Assembly (NCBI GenBank): GCA_903836575.1
Contig: CAILRJ010000091.1
Location: 1 to 35,801, forward strand
Length of the DNA stretch: 35,801 bases
Source: an uncultured Burkholderiales bacterium
GTDB taxonomy: Bacteria > Pseudomonadota > Gammaproteobacteria > Burkholderiales > Burkholderiaceae_D
Reading direction: 5' to 3'
The notes below the pieces were generated by a model. That model had not been told where the DNA came from and ran no database searches. It worked only from the letters and a program-made list of their open reading frames with translations. Of this stretch, positions 25,013 through 33,913 are shown piece after piece. The position numbers and the translations under genes are program-made. The number at the start of each line of letters is the position of its first letter. The stretch's first letter is position 1.

Positions 25013-25327
25013 ATGTCCGACCATTTCGATAACGTCTCCGTCAACAAAAAAGCCAACCTGTACTTCGATGGCAAATGCGTGTCGCATGCGATCACGTTTG
25101 CCGACGGCACCAAAAAAACCCTGGGTGTGATTTTTCCATCGACGCTGACCTTCACCACCGGCGCACCGGAAATCATGGAAATCAACGCCGGCAAATGCCG
25201 CATCAAGCTGGCTGGCCAGAGTGAATGGCAGAGCTTCGAAGGTGGTCAGCGTTTTGACGTGGCGGGTAACTCCAGTTTCGAGATCGAGACCATCGAGACG
25301 CTGGATTACGTCTGTCATTTCGGCTAG
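25013..25327 (+). CDS. ppnP: Pyrimidine/purine nucleoside phosphorylase PpnP
   Basis: This is a 104-aa cupin-fold protein of the former DUF1255 (YaiE) family, which phosphorolyses several nucleosides to bases and ribose-1-phosphate. Features are [57 protein letters not shown] and the end DYVCHF. The length is typical. It lies after the argG terminator and so needs its own promoter in the 32-bp gap or read-through. Confidence 0.92.
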   Translation: MSDHFDNVSVNKKANLYFDGKCVSHAITFADGTKKTLGVIFPSTLTFTTGAPEIMEINAGKCRIKLAGQSEWQSFEGGQRFDVAGNSSFEIETIETLDYVCHFG

Positions 25328-25372
25328 AAGTTTGCCTGACGAGCACGCTGCATCACGTCATTCCCTATCAGT

Positions 25373-25423
25373 ATGTCCGATTGATTAGACAAGACAGCTT
25401 TCTTTGTCTACTCTATCGGACAT
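25373..25423 (+). promoter_or_regulatory. Nested palindromic operator/promoter of hipBA
   Basis: Outer arms ATGTCCGAT (25373-25381) and ATCGGACAT (25415-25423) and inner arms TAGACAA (25386-25392) and TTGTCTA (25404-25410) share exactly one centre at 25398. Both pairs are perfect. TAGACA and TACTCT, 17 bp apart, form a plausible -35/-10 pair inside the palindrome. The right outer arm contains the first two bases of the hipB start codon, so transcription could begin at or next to the ATG (leaderless). Autoregulation by HipB is the natural inference. Confidence 0.75.
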
Positions 25424-25793
25424 GAAGACTTCTCCTTCCCTGCCTTTTCCTGCCGTCGCCCGCAAGCTGCGCGCATTTGGCCAGCGCTTGCGGGCGGCGC
25501 GCCTGCGCCGCGAAATTTCGACCATCCAGTTCTGCGAACGCATCAATGTCTCGCGCGATACCTTGCACCGGATGGAAAAAGGCGACTGGTCGATTGCCAT
25601 CGGCACTTACATGCGCGCGCTGCGCGTGCTGGGACTCGATGACGACCTGGACACGCTGGCAGCCGATGATGTGCTCGGACGCAAGCTGCAAGACTTGCAA
25701 CTGCCAACACGCAAACTCCGGGGGGTGCGCAAAGCAGCGTCAACGGCTCCGGTTGATGATCCCTCCGGAGGCAGCGATGGCGCATCCAGCTAG
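25422..25793 (+). CDS. hipB: HipB-like XRE-family antitoxin/repressor
   Basis: This 123-aa protein has an N-terminal helix-turn-helix: FGQRLRAARLRREIS, then TIQFCERINVSRDTLHRMEKGD, with IAIGTYMRALRVLGL completing the domain. The C-terminus is a Ser/Gly/Asp-rich tail. I place the start at the ATG at 25422; the TTG at 25404 in the ORF track lies inside the palindrome and lacks a ribosome binding site. The gene overlaps hipA by 17 bp and should be co-transcribed. By family precedent it neutralises HipA and represses the operon through the palindrome. Confidence 0.87.
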   Translation: MKTSPSLPFPAVARKLRAFGQRLRAARLRREISTIQFCERINVSRDTLHRMEKGDWSIAIGTYMRALRVLGLDDDLDTLAADDVLGRKLQDLQLPTRKLRGVRKAASTAPVDDPSGGSDGASS

Positions 25794-27054
25794 CGGAAAA
25801 GGCGGTGCACGTGACGCTTTCCAGGTCCATCTCGATGCAGCGGAACTCGGTGTGACGCAGCAGGTTGGTATGCTATACCGGGACGCGTCTGTGACGGCGA
25901 TGCCTGCAGTATTCGAGTACGGCAGCAACTGGCTCTCGCATCCGTCACGCTTCATGCTGGACCCGCGCCTGGACTTGTACAAGGGTAGCCAGTATCCAAC
26001 AGGGGGCACCGGCAGCTTCGGCATTTTCCTGGACTCGGCACCGGACCGCTGGGGCCGCATGCTCATGGAACGCAGGGAAGCGGCCGACGCCGATCGCCAA
26101 CAGCGTCCGATGCGGACCTTGCATGAGATCGACTTCCTGCTCGGCGTGCATGACAAGGCGCGCATGGGAGCGCTGCGTTTCAAGGTGTCGGACGCAGGAC
26201 CATACCTCGCATCGCATGACAATCCGGCACCGCCAGTGACAACTCTGCAAGCGCTTTCGGCCATCAGCGCGAAGCTGGAAGAGCCGGGAGCCGAAACACT
26301 GCCCGAGTACCTGCAGTGGTTGTCCATGCTGATTGCGCCAGGATCGTCGCTCGGTGGTGCGCGGCCAAAAGCGAATTTCACCGATACGGATGGCACGCTC
26401 TGGTTCGCAAAATTCCCATCACGGGAAGACCGGATTGATGTCGGCGCCTGGGAATACCTGTTGCATGGACTGGCGAAAAAGGCCGGCATCTGGGTGCCAC
26501 CGTCACGACTGGCTGCTTTTTCAGGTACCTACCGGACTTTCTGTGTTGCGCGCTTTGATCGCCTCGACAATAGCCGCCGGCTGTTCGTTTCGGCGATGAC
26601 GCTGCTTGAGCGCCAAGATGGTCAGCACCCTCCCGCCAGCTATCTCGATATCGCCGAATTTCTGTCGGACGAGGGTGCCCGTAATCACATCGACGTCGGT
26701 CTGGCACAGCTATACCGGCGCGTGATTTTCAATATCATGACCGGCAACCGCGACGATCATTTACGCAACCACGGATTCCTCCGCACTTCCACCGGCTGGA
26801 ATCTGGCACCGGCCTTTGACATGAATCCGAATCCCTATAAGGCCGAGCACGCCCTAACGTTCGATGGAAGCGTCGCCTCGCCCAGTCTGGCGGCAGTACG
26901 CCAGACCGCCGAACTATATCGACTGACGCTCAAAGCGTCACAGGAGATCGAAAGCCAGGTCCGGGCCAGCGTGCTCCAATGGAAAGAAGCAGCATTGGCA
27001 CTCGACCTGCCGCGCAGCGAAATCCTCATGATGAGTAATGTCATCGACGCCTAA
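25777..27054 (+). CDS. hipA: HipA-like serine/threonine kinase toxin
   Basis: This is a 425-aa HipA-domain kinase, started at the ATG at 25777 with GGAGG five bases upstream. The track ORF begins 300 bp earlier in the wrong frame for hipB. An N-terminal HipA_N-like part includes GTGSFGIFLDSAPDRWGRMLM. The kinase core has the flexible P-loop SSLGGARPKANF (about residues 190-200), LWFAKFPS with the ATP-binding lysine, catalytic MTGNRDDHLRNHGF (about 320) and the metal-binding AFDMNPNP. E. coli HipA phosphorylates GltX and causes growth arrest and persistence; this is a distinct subfamily whose target is unknown. The stop overlaps the alcohol dehydrogenase stop on the other strand by three bases. 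Confidence 0.88.
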   Translation: MAHPASGKGGARDAFQVHLDAAELGVTQQVGMLYRDASVTAMPAVFEYGSNWLSHPSRFMLDPRLDLYKGSQYPTGGTGSFGIFLDSAPDRWGRMLMERREAADADRQQRPMRTLHEIDFLLGVHDKARMGALRFKVSDAGPYLASHDNPAPPVTTLQALSAISAKLEEPGAETLPEYLQWLSMLIAPGSSLGGARPKANFTDTDGTLWFAKFPSREDRIDVGAWEYLLHGLAKKAGIWVPPSRLAAFSGTYRTFCVARFDRLDNSRRLFVSAMTLLERQDGQHPPASYLDIAEFLSDEGARNHIDVGLAQLYRRVIFNIMTGNRDDHLRNHGFLRTSTGWNLAPAFDMNPNPYKAEHALTFDGSVASPSLAAVRQTAELYRLTLKASQEIESQVRASVLQWKEAALALDLPRSEILMMSNVIDA

Positions 27055-28217
27055 TACGCCGCGGTATAAATCGCCAGCGCATCGGCCTCGGTCACTGCAC
27101 GCGGGTTGTTGGTCAACAGCCGCTGCTGCTTCATCGCATCGGCGGCCAGCATCGGCAAATCGGTCAGTGCGACACCGACATCACGCAAACGACGCGTGAC
27201 TTTGGTGGCCACGGCGAGTCGATCCAGATGAGCGATCAGCGCCGCGGTTTTGGTCGCATCATCGGCACCGGCCGGCATCGGTTCAGTGACAATCCAGTCA
27301 GCGATATCGGCATACAGGTGCGCGGCAGCCGGTGCATTAAAGCGCAGCACATGCGGCAACACCAGGGCATTCGACAAGCCATGCGGCACATGAAAATGCC
27401 CGCCCAACGGATACGCCAGTGCATGCACGGCCGCGACCGGCGCGTTCGAGAACGCTTGCCCGGCCAGCGTCGCACCCAGCAGCATGGCTTCGCGTGCCGC
27501 GCGATTGCTGCCGTCGGTGCAGGCGGTGACGATGTGGGCCGACAACAGCGTCAGCGCTTTTTGCGCCAGCATGTCCGACAACGGATTTTTCAGGCGGGCA
27601 CTGGTGTAGGCCTCGATCGCATGGACCATTGCATCAATCCCGGTGGCGGCTGTGGCGGCCGGCGGCAAGCCCAGTGTCAGTTCGGCGTCGAGGATGGCCA
27701 GGTCGGCAATAAGCAATGGCGACACGACACCGCTCTTGGTGGTGGCGCCGGTCGTGACGATCGAGATGGCCGTGACTTCGGAGCCGGTGCCGGCCGTGGT
27801 CGGCACCTGCACCAGCGGCAGGCGCGGACCGGCGACGTTGCCGATGCCGTACATGGCGTCGAGCGGCTGGGTCGAGGCGACCAGCACCGCGATCAGCTTG
27901 GCCACATCCATCGACGAACCACCGCCAAGTCCGACCACCAGCTCGGCGCGCGCATCCCGTGCACGCTGCGCCGCTGCCAGCACGATATGGTCCGGTGGAT
28001 CGGCAACCACATCGTCGATCACCTGCACCTCGAAACCGGCTGCAGCGAGGCTGGCCAGGGTCGGGCTGAGCAAGCCGCTGCGATGCAGAAAACTGTCGGT
28101 GACGAGACACAGGCGTGTCACCGCAAAGCGCTTGCGCAGCAGTTCGCCGAGCTTGCGGGCCGCGCCGAATTCGACGATCAGCGACGGTACGGTAGTAAAT
28201 TCGAAAGCAATGGTCAT
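27051..28217 (-). CDS. Iron-containing (group III) alcohol dehydrogenase
   Basis: This is a 388-aa NAD(P)-dependent dehydrogenase. Visible features are the nucleotide-binding GLGGGSSMDVAK (about residues 95-106), VPTTAGTGSEVT, and the metal ligands in LLIADLAILD, GIDAMVHAIEAYTS and AAVHALAYPLGGHFHVPHG. The family oxidises alcohols or reduces aldehydes and includes maleylacetate reductases; the substrate here is not determined. AGGA lies upstream of the ATG. It is downstream of the signalling operon on the same strand, separated by 64 bp containing a GC-rich hairpin. Confidence 0.9.
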   Translation of the reverse strand: MTIAFEFTTVPSLIVEFGAARKLGELLRKRFAVTRLCLVTDSFLHRSGLLSPTLASLAAAGFEVQVIDDVVADPPDHIVLAAAQRARDARAELVVGLGGGSSMDVAKLIAVLVASTQPLDAMYGIGNVAGPRLPLVQVPTTAGTGSEVTAISIVTTGATTKSGVVSPLLIADLAILDAELTLGLPPAATAATGIDAMVHAIEAYTSARLKNPLSDMLAQKALTLLSAHIVTACTDGSNRAAREAMLLGATLAGQAFSNAPVAAVHALAYPLGGHFHVPHGLSNALVLPHVLRFNAPAAAHLYADIADWIVTEPMPAGADDATKTAALIAHLDRLAVATKVTRRLRDVGVALTDLPMLAADAMKQQRLLTNNPRAVTEADALAIYTAAY

Positions 28218-28245
28218 GCGGATATCCTGGTAGTCAGTCTGGAAC

Positions 28246-28261
28246 GCGCGCTCATGCGCGC
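28246..28261 (-). repeat. GC-rich hairpin between signalling operon and alcohol dehydrogenase
   Basis: Two GCGCGC arms around a TCAT loop. It lies 20 bp after the stop of the EAL protein gene on the minus strand and has no T tract. It may weakly separate the two transcription units. Confidence 0.3.
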
Positions 28262-28281
28262 AGAGGAAAACATCATGTGCA

Positions 28282-30861
28282 TCACACCGACTCTAGCATC
28301 CCCGCCATCACCTCTGCCCGCACACCCGGACTGAATAAAAATCCCTGCATCTGGTCACAGCCCATCTGCGTCAGTTGATCGCGCTGTGCGACGGTCTCGA
28401 CGCCTTCGGCAACGACCTGCAATTTCAGCGCATGCGCCAGCGAAATAATTGTCGCAACGATGGCCAGGTTTTCGCTGCCGGTGGTCATCGCCGTGATGAA
28501 CGAGCGGTCAATCTTGAGCGTGTCGATCGGCAACCGGGCGAGGTAACCGAGCGACGAATAACCGGTACCAAAATCATCAATGGCCACCGTCATGCCGGCT
28601 TCGCGCAGCGAGACCAGCTTGTCGCTCGCCAGCTGCGAACTGGCGTTATCCATGAACAGGCTTTCGGTGATCTCGATCTCCAGTTGCGCACACGGATGCC
28701 GGGCCTGAATGGCCAGGACGCGGGGGACGAAGTCCTTTTCACGAATCTGCAGCTGCGAGACATTGACCGCGATGCGCGGCACCACCAGCCCTTGCTGCTG
28801 CCAGTGCAGGCATTGCCGATGCGCTTCGGCGATGACCCAGAGGCCGACCTCGACAATCAGCCCGGTGTCTTCCAGCACCTGGATGAACTGAAAAGGTGAC
28901 ACCAGCTCGACCCCCGGCTCTTGCCAGCGGATCAGCGCTTCCATGCCGACGATGCGCCCGCTGCGCAAGTCGATCTTGGGCTGATAGTGCAAGACGAATT
29001 GCTGCTCGGCCAGCGCACGGCGCAGGCGATTTTCGAGCGACAGTTTTTCGGCCGTCCGGGCATTCATTTCGGCGGTATAAAACAGGTAGCGCAGCTTGGC
29101 CGCACGTGCATCCTTCATCGCTGCTTCGGCATTGCGCAGCAGGCTGTCGCTGTCGTGGCCATCGTTGGGAAACACCGCGATGCCGGCACGCACCGACAAG
29201 CGGATCGCCTTGCCACCCATCGACAGCGGCTCGCCGAGCAGCCGGGCAAGCTCGCCTTCGATCAGATGCACGACCTCGGTTTCGCTGCGGTAGTCCTTGA
29301 GGACAAAGGCGAACATATCAGCACCGATACGCGCCAGATAACCCGCATCAGGCAGGTAGCCACGCAAACGGCGCGCCAGCAAACGCAAGACGTCGTCGCC
29401 GGAGGCGCGACCATACGTCTCATTGATGTGGCGAAAACGCTCGACATCAATCAATACCAGCGCAATGCGTTCGGCCGATACCGAGGCATCGTACGGCAAC
29501 AACTGGGCAACCCGGTCGAGGAACAAGGCGCGGTTGGGCAAGCCGGTCAACGCATCGAAATAGGCCAGGTAATTGATGCGCTCTTCCTTGTCGATGACCT
29601 CATGCGAAAACGAGATATCGGCGGCCAGTTCTGTCAGCAGGTGCTGCTCGTCCTCACTGAAGGCATCACGCTCATTGGCCAGCAAAGCCAGCACGCCGAA
29701 CGGTTGCTGACCAATCATTAGCGGCACCACGAACGCGGAGCGATACCCTTGCTGCAGGAAGGCATTGCGCATCGGTGCCGCCGGACCATCGTTTTGCAGA
29801 TCGTTGCTGACCGCACCCTGCTTGCTGCGCAACGCGCGCCCCACCAGTCCCTGGCCGCTTGGCAACTCGGCATCGGCACTGAAATCGAGCATTTTGAGGA
29901 ACGCGGCATCGACACCGGCCCAGGCCACCGGCCGTACCGCCAGCGTCGCCGGGTCCAGCAAGCCGATCAGGGCGCTGGTGAACTGGCCTTGCTCGTGCGC
30001 GATACGGCAGGCTTCATCGAGCAGCAGTTGCTTGTCATGCACACGCAGGATAACGAAATTGATACTGCCGAGTATGGTACGGATACGGATCATCCGCGCC
30101 AGCCGCTCCTCCTGTGCCTTGCGCTCGGACAGGTCGCGAATCACACTGGATGTCCAGCGCCCTTCGGCGGTATGCAGCGGGCTGAGGCTGACCTCGGCCG
30201 GGAACTGGCTGCCGTCGCAACGATGCGCAATGCATTCGAAACTAACGCTGCTACCCGGTGCGGCGTCAGCATCCAGTAATCGCGTGTGCCAGTGCGAACA
30301 CTGCGCACCCGCCAGCATCGTACCGTCGCTACCCAGCAGCGCGCTACGCGGATAGCCGAACAGCACTTCGGCCTGCGCATTGACGATCTCAATGCAGCCG
30401 TGCTGATCGAAGACCACGATCGCATGCGGCGCATATTCGATCAGGTCACGAAAACGGGATTCGGCATGCAAGCGGGCCGCCCGGCCGCGCGCCTCGTCGA
30501 TGGCACGCCGTACCGCCGGGGCCAGGCGCTGCAGGTTGGTCTTGAGCAGATAGTCGACCGCACCCCGCTTAAGTGCCTCGATCGCGGTGTCTTCGCCGAT
30601 CGTGCCGGAAATGAAAATGAACGGTACCGCCGGATGCAAGGCGCTTACTAGCGCCAGCGCACTGAGGCCATCGAAATGGGGCAATGAAAAATCCGACAGG
30701 ATCACATCCGGCGTGTTCGATGCCAGTTGCGCCAGAAAATCGGCGCGGGTCTCGACCCGTACCGCACTGACCGTCAGCCCGGCCCGGGTCAGTTCACGCA
30801 GGATCAGTTCAGCCTCGGTGGCAACATCCTCGAGCAGCAAGATTTTTAGCGGTATTGTCAT
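28282..30861 (-). CDS. Response regulator with PAS, GAF, degenerate GGDEF and EAL domains
   Basis: This is 859 aa from the ATG at 30861; the longer ORF start overlaps the upstream regulator gene. The order is REC (1-125; acidic pocket LLLEDV, phosphoacceptor D57 in ILSDFSLP, lysine in YLLKTN), PAS (about 145-260), GAF (about 290-440), GGDEF (about 445-600) and EAL (about 610-855). The GGDEF signature reads RIGADMFAF, so cyclase activity is probably lost. The EAL residues are intact: EALIRW, IAVNVSQ, EIEITES, AIDDFGTGYSS, LKIDRSF, VAEGVET. It is therefore predicted to be a phosphodiesterase controlled by phosphorylation and possibly by GTP binding to the dead GGDEF domain. It starts 10 bp after the single-domain regulator. 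Confidence 0.93.
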   Translation of the reverse strand: MTIPLKILLLEDVATEAELILRELTRAGLTVSAVRVETRADFLAQLASNTPDVILSDFSLPHFDGLSALALVSALHPAVPFIFISGTIGEDTAIEALKRGAVDYLLKTNLQRLAPAVRRAIDEARGRAARLHAESRFRDLIEYAPHAIVVFDQHGCIEIVNAQAEVLFGYPRSALLGSDGTMLAGAQCSHWHTRLLDADAAPGSSVSFECIAHRCDGSQFPAEVSLSPLHTAEGRWTSSVIRDLSERKAQEERLARMIRIRTILGSINFVILRVHDKQLLLDEACRIAHEQGQFTSALIGLLDPATLAVRPVAWAGVDAAFLKMLDFSADAELPSGQGLVGRALRSKQGAVSNDLQNDGPAAPMRNAFLQQGYRSAFVVPLMIGQQPFGVLALLANERDAFSEDEQHLLTELAADISFSHEVIDKEERINYLAYFDALTGLPNRALFLDRVAQLLPYDASVSAERIALVLIDVERFRHINETYGRASGDDVLRLLARRLRGYLPDAGYLARIGADMFAFVLKDYRSETEVVHLIEGELARLLGEPLSMGGKAIRLSVRAGIAVFPNDGHDSDSLLRNAEAAMKDARAAKLRYLFYTAEMNARTAEKLSLENRLRRALAEQQFVLHYQPKIDLRSGRIVGMEALIRWQEPGVELVSPFQFIQVLEDTGLIVEVGLWVIAEAHRQCLHWQQQGLVVPRIAVNVSQLQIREKDFVPRVLAIQARHPCAQLEIEITESLFMDNASSQLASDKLVSLREAGMTVAIDDFGTGYSSLGYLARLPIDTLKIDRSFITAMTTGSENLAIVATIISLAHALKLQVVAEGVETVAQRDQLTQMGCDQMQGFLFSPGVRAEVMAGMLESV

Positions 30862-30871
30862 CGCAGGGCAC

Positions 30872-31312
30872 TCATGTTGGCACCTTGTTGACCAGCATCC
30901 AGTAGAACCCGGTATCGCTGATGACCTTGTCAAAATCAAAGGTATCGACCGGCTTGACGATATAGCTGTTGGCACCCAGCCGGTAACTTTCGACCATGTC
31001 GCGCTCTTCGGCCGACGACGTCAGCATGACCACCGGGACGGCGTGCAGGGCCGGATCGGCGCGAATACGGCGCAGCACTTCGATGCCATCGACTTTCGGC
31101 ATCTTCACGTCCAGCAGAACCAGCTTGGGCTTGCCGCTGACGGTGCCGGCAAAACCGCCTTCGTGAAAAAGAAAATCAATGGCTTCGCTGCCGTCCTTGA
31201 CCCAGATCAGGTTATTGGCAAGACCGCGCTTGCGCAGGGCCCGCATCGTCATTTCGGCATCGGTCGCGGTATCTTCGGCGAGCAAAATGTCGACTTGCTG
31301 GAATGTATTCAT
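30872..31312 (-). CDS. Single-domain response regulator (RcpA/Rcp1-like)
   Basis: This is a 146-aa receiver domain without an output domain. It has the acidic pair LLAEDT, phosphoacceptor D68 in LVLLDVKMPKVDGIEVL, the switch threonine in VVMLTSSAEERD and the lysine in YIVKPVD. The insert FLFHEGGF after helix 2 and the length are typical of Rcp1-type regulators that pair with phytochromes and CHASE3-type kinases. Its ATG overlaps the kinase stop by four bases (ATGA), so it is likely the direct phosphate acceptor of that kinase, or a relay partner to the downstream REC-EAL protein. Confidence 0.93.
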   Translation of the reverse strand: MNTFQQVDILLAEDTATDAEMTMRALRKRGLANNLIWVKDGSEAIDFLFHEGGFAGTVSGKPKLVLLDVKMPKVDGIEVLRRIRADPALHAVPVVMLTSSAEERDMVESYRLGANSYIVKPVDTFDFDKVISDTGFYWMLVNKVPT

Positions 31313-32751
31313 ACTGCGTGCTCCTGCTTCGGTAAAGCAAAATAAAATGTTGCGCCCTGATCGGGAACGGCATCGGCCCAGATGCGGCCACCATGCCGCG
31401 TCACAATGCGCTGGGCAATCGCCAGGCCGACCCCGGTGCCGGGAAACTGGTCCGCAGAATGCAGGCGCTGGAACACCCCAAACAACTTGCCGTAATACTG
31501 CATGTCGAAACCGACACCGTTATCGGCAAGGGTATACACCGTTTCGGTCGCACCGGCGACACCTGTAATACGAATGACTGGCTGAGCTCGCGTGGCACTG
31601 TACTTGAGCGCATTGGACAGCAAATTGACCCAGACCTGCTGCAGCAGCGCCGGGTCGCCGACACAGCGTGGCAGGTTGCCGATCTCGATCTGCGCCGGCA
31701 GATAGTCCTCGTCGCGGCGGACCAGCCGGACCGCCGTATCGACTAGCGCACGCATGTCGATACGCTCTTGCTGCATCGCCTGCCGACTGAAGCGCGAGAA
31801 CGCCAGCAGGTCGTCAATCAGGTCACCCATGCGCTTGCTGTTATCGCGAATCACGGCCAAAAGACGCAGGCCTTCGCTATCGACCCGGTCGCCGTAATCT
31901 TCTTCGAACATGCGCGCGTAGCCGGAGACCGCCCGCAACGGAATACGCAAATCATGCGAGACCGAATAACTGAAACTTTCGAGTTCCTTGTTGGTGGCTT
32001 CAAGCTGGGCAGCGCGTTGCAGCAAGGCGTTATTGGCCTCGACCAGCGCTTGGTCGGCGAGGCGACGTTTGCGGTTTTCAACACGCAGCAACAGGAAGGC
32101 GCCGCCACTGGTGAGCGCACCAATCAGTGCACCGAGTCCGATCAGCAGGCTGGCACGCAGGGCACTTTCGGCGGCCTTGATTTCGCGTTCGGCCAACAGC
32201 GCTTGTTCCGCGACGATCATGCGATGCGACTGGGCGCGTATCTGGTTCTGGATCTGGTCACCGGCGCCGCCAACGATCAGCGCCATCCCCGCGTCCGCAC
32301 CCGCATTGACGCGACGAATATGTACCACCCGCCCGCCGATGACCAGTGACTCGCGCGCCAGCGCCGCCAGCGTTGCCATGCCAAGCAACAGCGCCGGCTT
32401 GCTGGACACCAGCACATCGAGTTCGGCCAGTCGCAATGGCAACGCACGGATTGCCTCGTGATACGGCAGCAGGAAGGAGTCGTTACCGGTAATGACATAG
32501 CCGCGCACCGCACTCTGCGCGCCGGTCGTCAGGGCACTGATGTCATCGATGCGGCTGATCACGTCGTTGGTATGTACGACGATGTCCGCGCGTTGCTTGA
32601 ATTCGCGCATGCTCGACAGCGAAATAATCGTTGTCAGCGTCAAGGCCAGCAAGGTCGACACGATCCCGATGACGGCCAGCGACGGAACAGGAACACGCGG
32701 CACAAAGGCTGGCATCAGGTACGGGTCTCCAAGTGCAACGGGGTTCGACAT
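31309..32751 (-). CDS. CHASE3-type sensor histidine kinase
   Basis: This is a 480-aa membrane kinase. A first membrane segment (about 22-45, VIGIVSTLLALTLTTIISL) precedes a periplasmic CHASE3-like domain (TTGAQSAVRGYVITGNDSFL). A second segment follows (about 200-220, LLIGLGALIGALTSGGAFLLL), then a coiled stretch. The H-box is SYSVSHDLRIPLRAVSGYA, followed by the N-box WVNLLSNALKYSA, DNGVGFDM, FQRLHSADQFPGTGVGLAI. This phytochrome-like kinase class phosphorylates Rcp-type regulators. It heads the three-gene signalling operon. The 103-bp gap to murB holds a weak CGCCA/TGGCG hairpin and no clear promoter. Confidence 0.93.
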   Translation of the reverse strand: MSNPVALGDPYLMPAFVPRVPVPSLAVIGIVSTLLALTLTTIISLSSMREFKQRADIVVHTNDVISRIDDISALTTGAQSAVRGYVITGNDSFLLPYHEAIRALPLRLAELDVLVSSKPALLLGMATLAALARESLVIGGRVVHIRRVNAGADAGMALIVGGAGDQIQNQIRAQSHRMIVAEQALLAEREIKAAESALRASLLIGLGALIGALTSGGAFLLLRVENRKRRLADQALVEANNALLQRAAQLEATNKELESFSYSVSHDLRIPLRAVSGYARMFEEDYGDRVDSEGLRLLAVIRDNSKRMGDLIDDLLAFSRFSRQAMQQERIDMRALVDTAVRLVRRDEDYLPAQIEIGNLPRCVGDPALLQQVWVNLLSNALKYSATRAQPVIRITGVAGATETVYTLADNGVGFDMQYYGKLFGVFQRLHSADQFPGTGVGLAIAQRIVTRHGGRIWADAVPDQGATFYFALPKQEHAV

Positions 32752-32854
32752 GAACCGGCAAATCTGTGAGGCTACAACTTAACATTTTTTCCTACCGAGA
32801 AGTATCACCATCCCGGTCAAAACGCGATGACTTGCAGTTACCGCCATCGTGGCG

Positions 32855-33913
32855 TCAGACAAAGGTCGGTTCCGGCTCCAGTTGCACGCCGAAGCGCTGC
32901 AAGACATCCGCCTGAATCGCGCGCGCCAGCTGCAGCACGTCGGCTCCGCGTGCCCCGCCCAGATTCACCAGTACCAGCGCCTGTTGGTGATAGACGCCAA
33001 CGGTACCGAGCGCACGCCCCTTCCAGCCGCATTGGTCAATGAGCCAGCCGGCCGCCAGCTTGGTGCTGCCGTCGGGCTGATCGTGACTGACCAGCGCCGG
33101 ATGCTGCGCCAGCAGCGCATCACGCTGCACGCGCGACACCAGCGGATTCTTGAAGAAGCTGCCGGCGTTGCCGATGACAGCCGGATCCGGCAATTTGCGC
33201 TGCCGGATCGCGATGACGGCGGCACTGACTTGCTGCATGGTCGGCGTGGCGATAGTCGCCAGCGCAGCAGCCAGTTCGGCATAGCGCAAGTCGGGCGTCC
33301 AGTGTCGCGGCAACGTGAATGTAACGTCGACAATCACCGCGCGATCACGCCAGTCATGTTTGAAGATGCTGTCGCGATAACCGAAGCGGCAAGCGCTCCG
33401 GTCCAGTGTGAATAGCGTGCCGCGCTGCAAATCGAAAGCGGTCAGCGAATGGAAGTGGCGCTCCATTTCGACACCGTAGGCACCGATGTTCTGGATTGGT
33501 GCCGCACCCACGGTACCGGGAATGAGCGACAGGTTTTCCAACCCGCCCAACTGTCGCTCCAGCGTCCAGTTCACCAATTCATGCCAGCCGACGCCGGCGG
33601 CCGCACGCACCAGCGAATGCTGCGTGTCCTGCCCGACGAGTGCGATACCGCTGCTGCAACTGTGCAGCACCAGACCATGGAAATCTCCGGTCAGCACGAG
33701 ATTGCTGCCACCACCGAGAATCAGGCGCGGCAGGCGTGCCAGTGCCGGATCGGTCTTTAGCGCGCTGTGCAGCCACTGCAGATCAGCGACCTCGCGCACC
33801 GGCAGATAGAGGTCGGCCATCGCATCGATGCCAAACGTGTTGAGGGATCGCAGCGAAAAATTCGGCTGCAGTATCGGCATCGGAGTCAGGTTCGGAGTGG
33901 TGGAAGAAGGCAT
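32855..33913 (-). CDS. murB: UDP-N-acetylenolpyruvoylglucosamine reductase
   Basis: This is a 352-aa type I MurB flavoenzyme that reduces enolpyruvyl-UDP-GlcNAc to UDP-MurNAc for peptidoglycan. FAD-binding motifs are LILGGGSNLVLTGDF (about residue 65) and IPGTVGAAPIQNIGAYGVEM (about 128). The catalytic serine is in VIGNAGSFFKNPLV, and AGWLIDQCGWKGR and the Glu-containing C-terminal end complete the active site. An alternative ATG at 33878 (MPILQPNFSLRSLNTFGI) would also fit the family N-terminus. It is divergent from yajQ across about 140 bp. Confidence 0.95.
   Translation of the reverse strand: MPSSTTPNLTPMPILQPNFSLRSLNTFGIDAMADLYLPVREVADLQWLHSALKTDPALARLPRLILGGGSNLVLTGDFHGLVLHSCSSGIALVGQDTQHSLVRAAAGVGWHELVNWTLERQLGGLENLSLIPGTVGAAPIQNIGAYGVEMERHFHSLTAFDLQRGTLFTLDRSACRFGYRDSIFKHDWRDRAVIVDVTFTLPRHWTPDLRYAELAAALATIATPTMQQVSAAVIAIRQRKLPDPAVIGNAGSFFKNPLVSRVQRDALLAQHPALVSHDQPDGSTKLAAGWLIDQCGWKGRALGTVGVYHQQALVLVNLGGARGADVLQLARAIQADVLQRFGVQLEPEPTFV

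Noticed and set aside
25404-25421. TTG start for hipB as listed in the ORF track
   Set aside because: It lies inside the operator palindrome without a ribosome binding site; the ATG at 25422 fits the promoter and the family N-terminus better.
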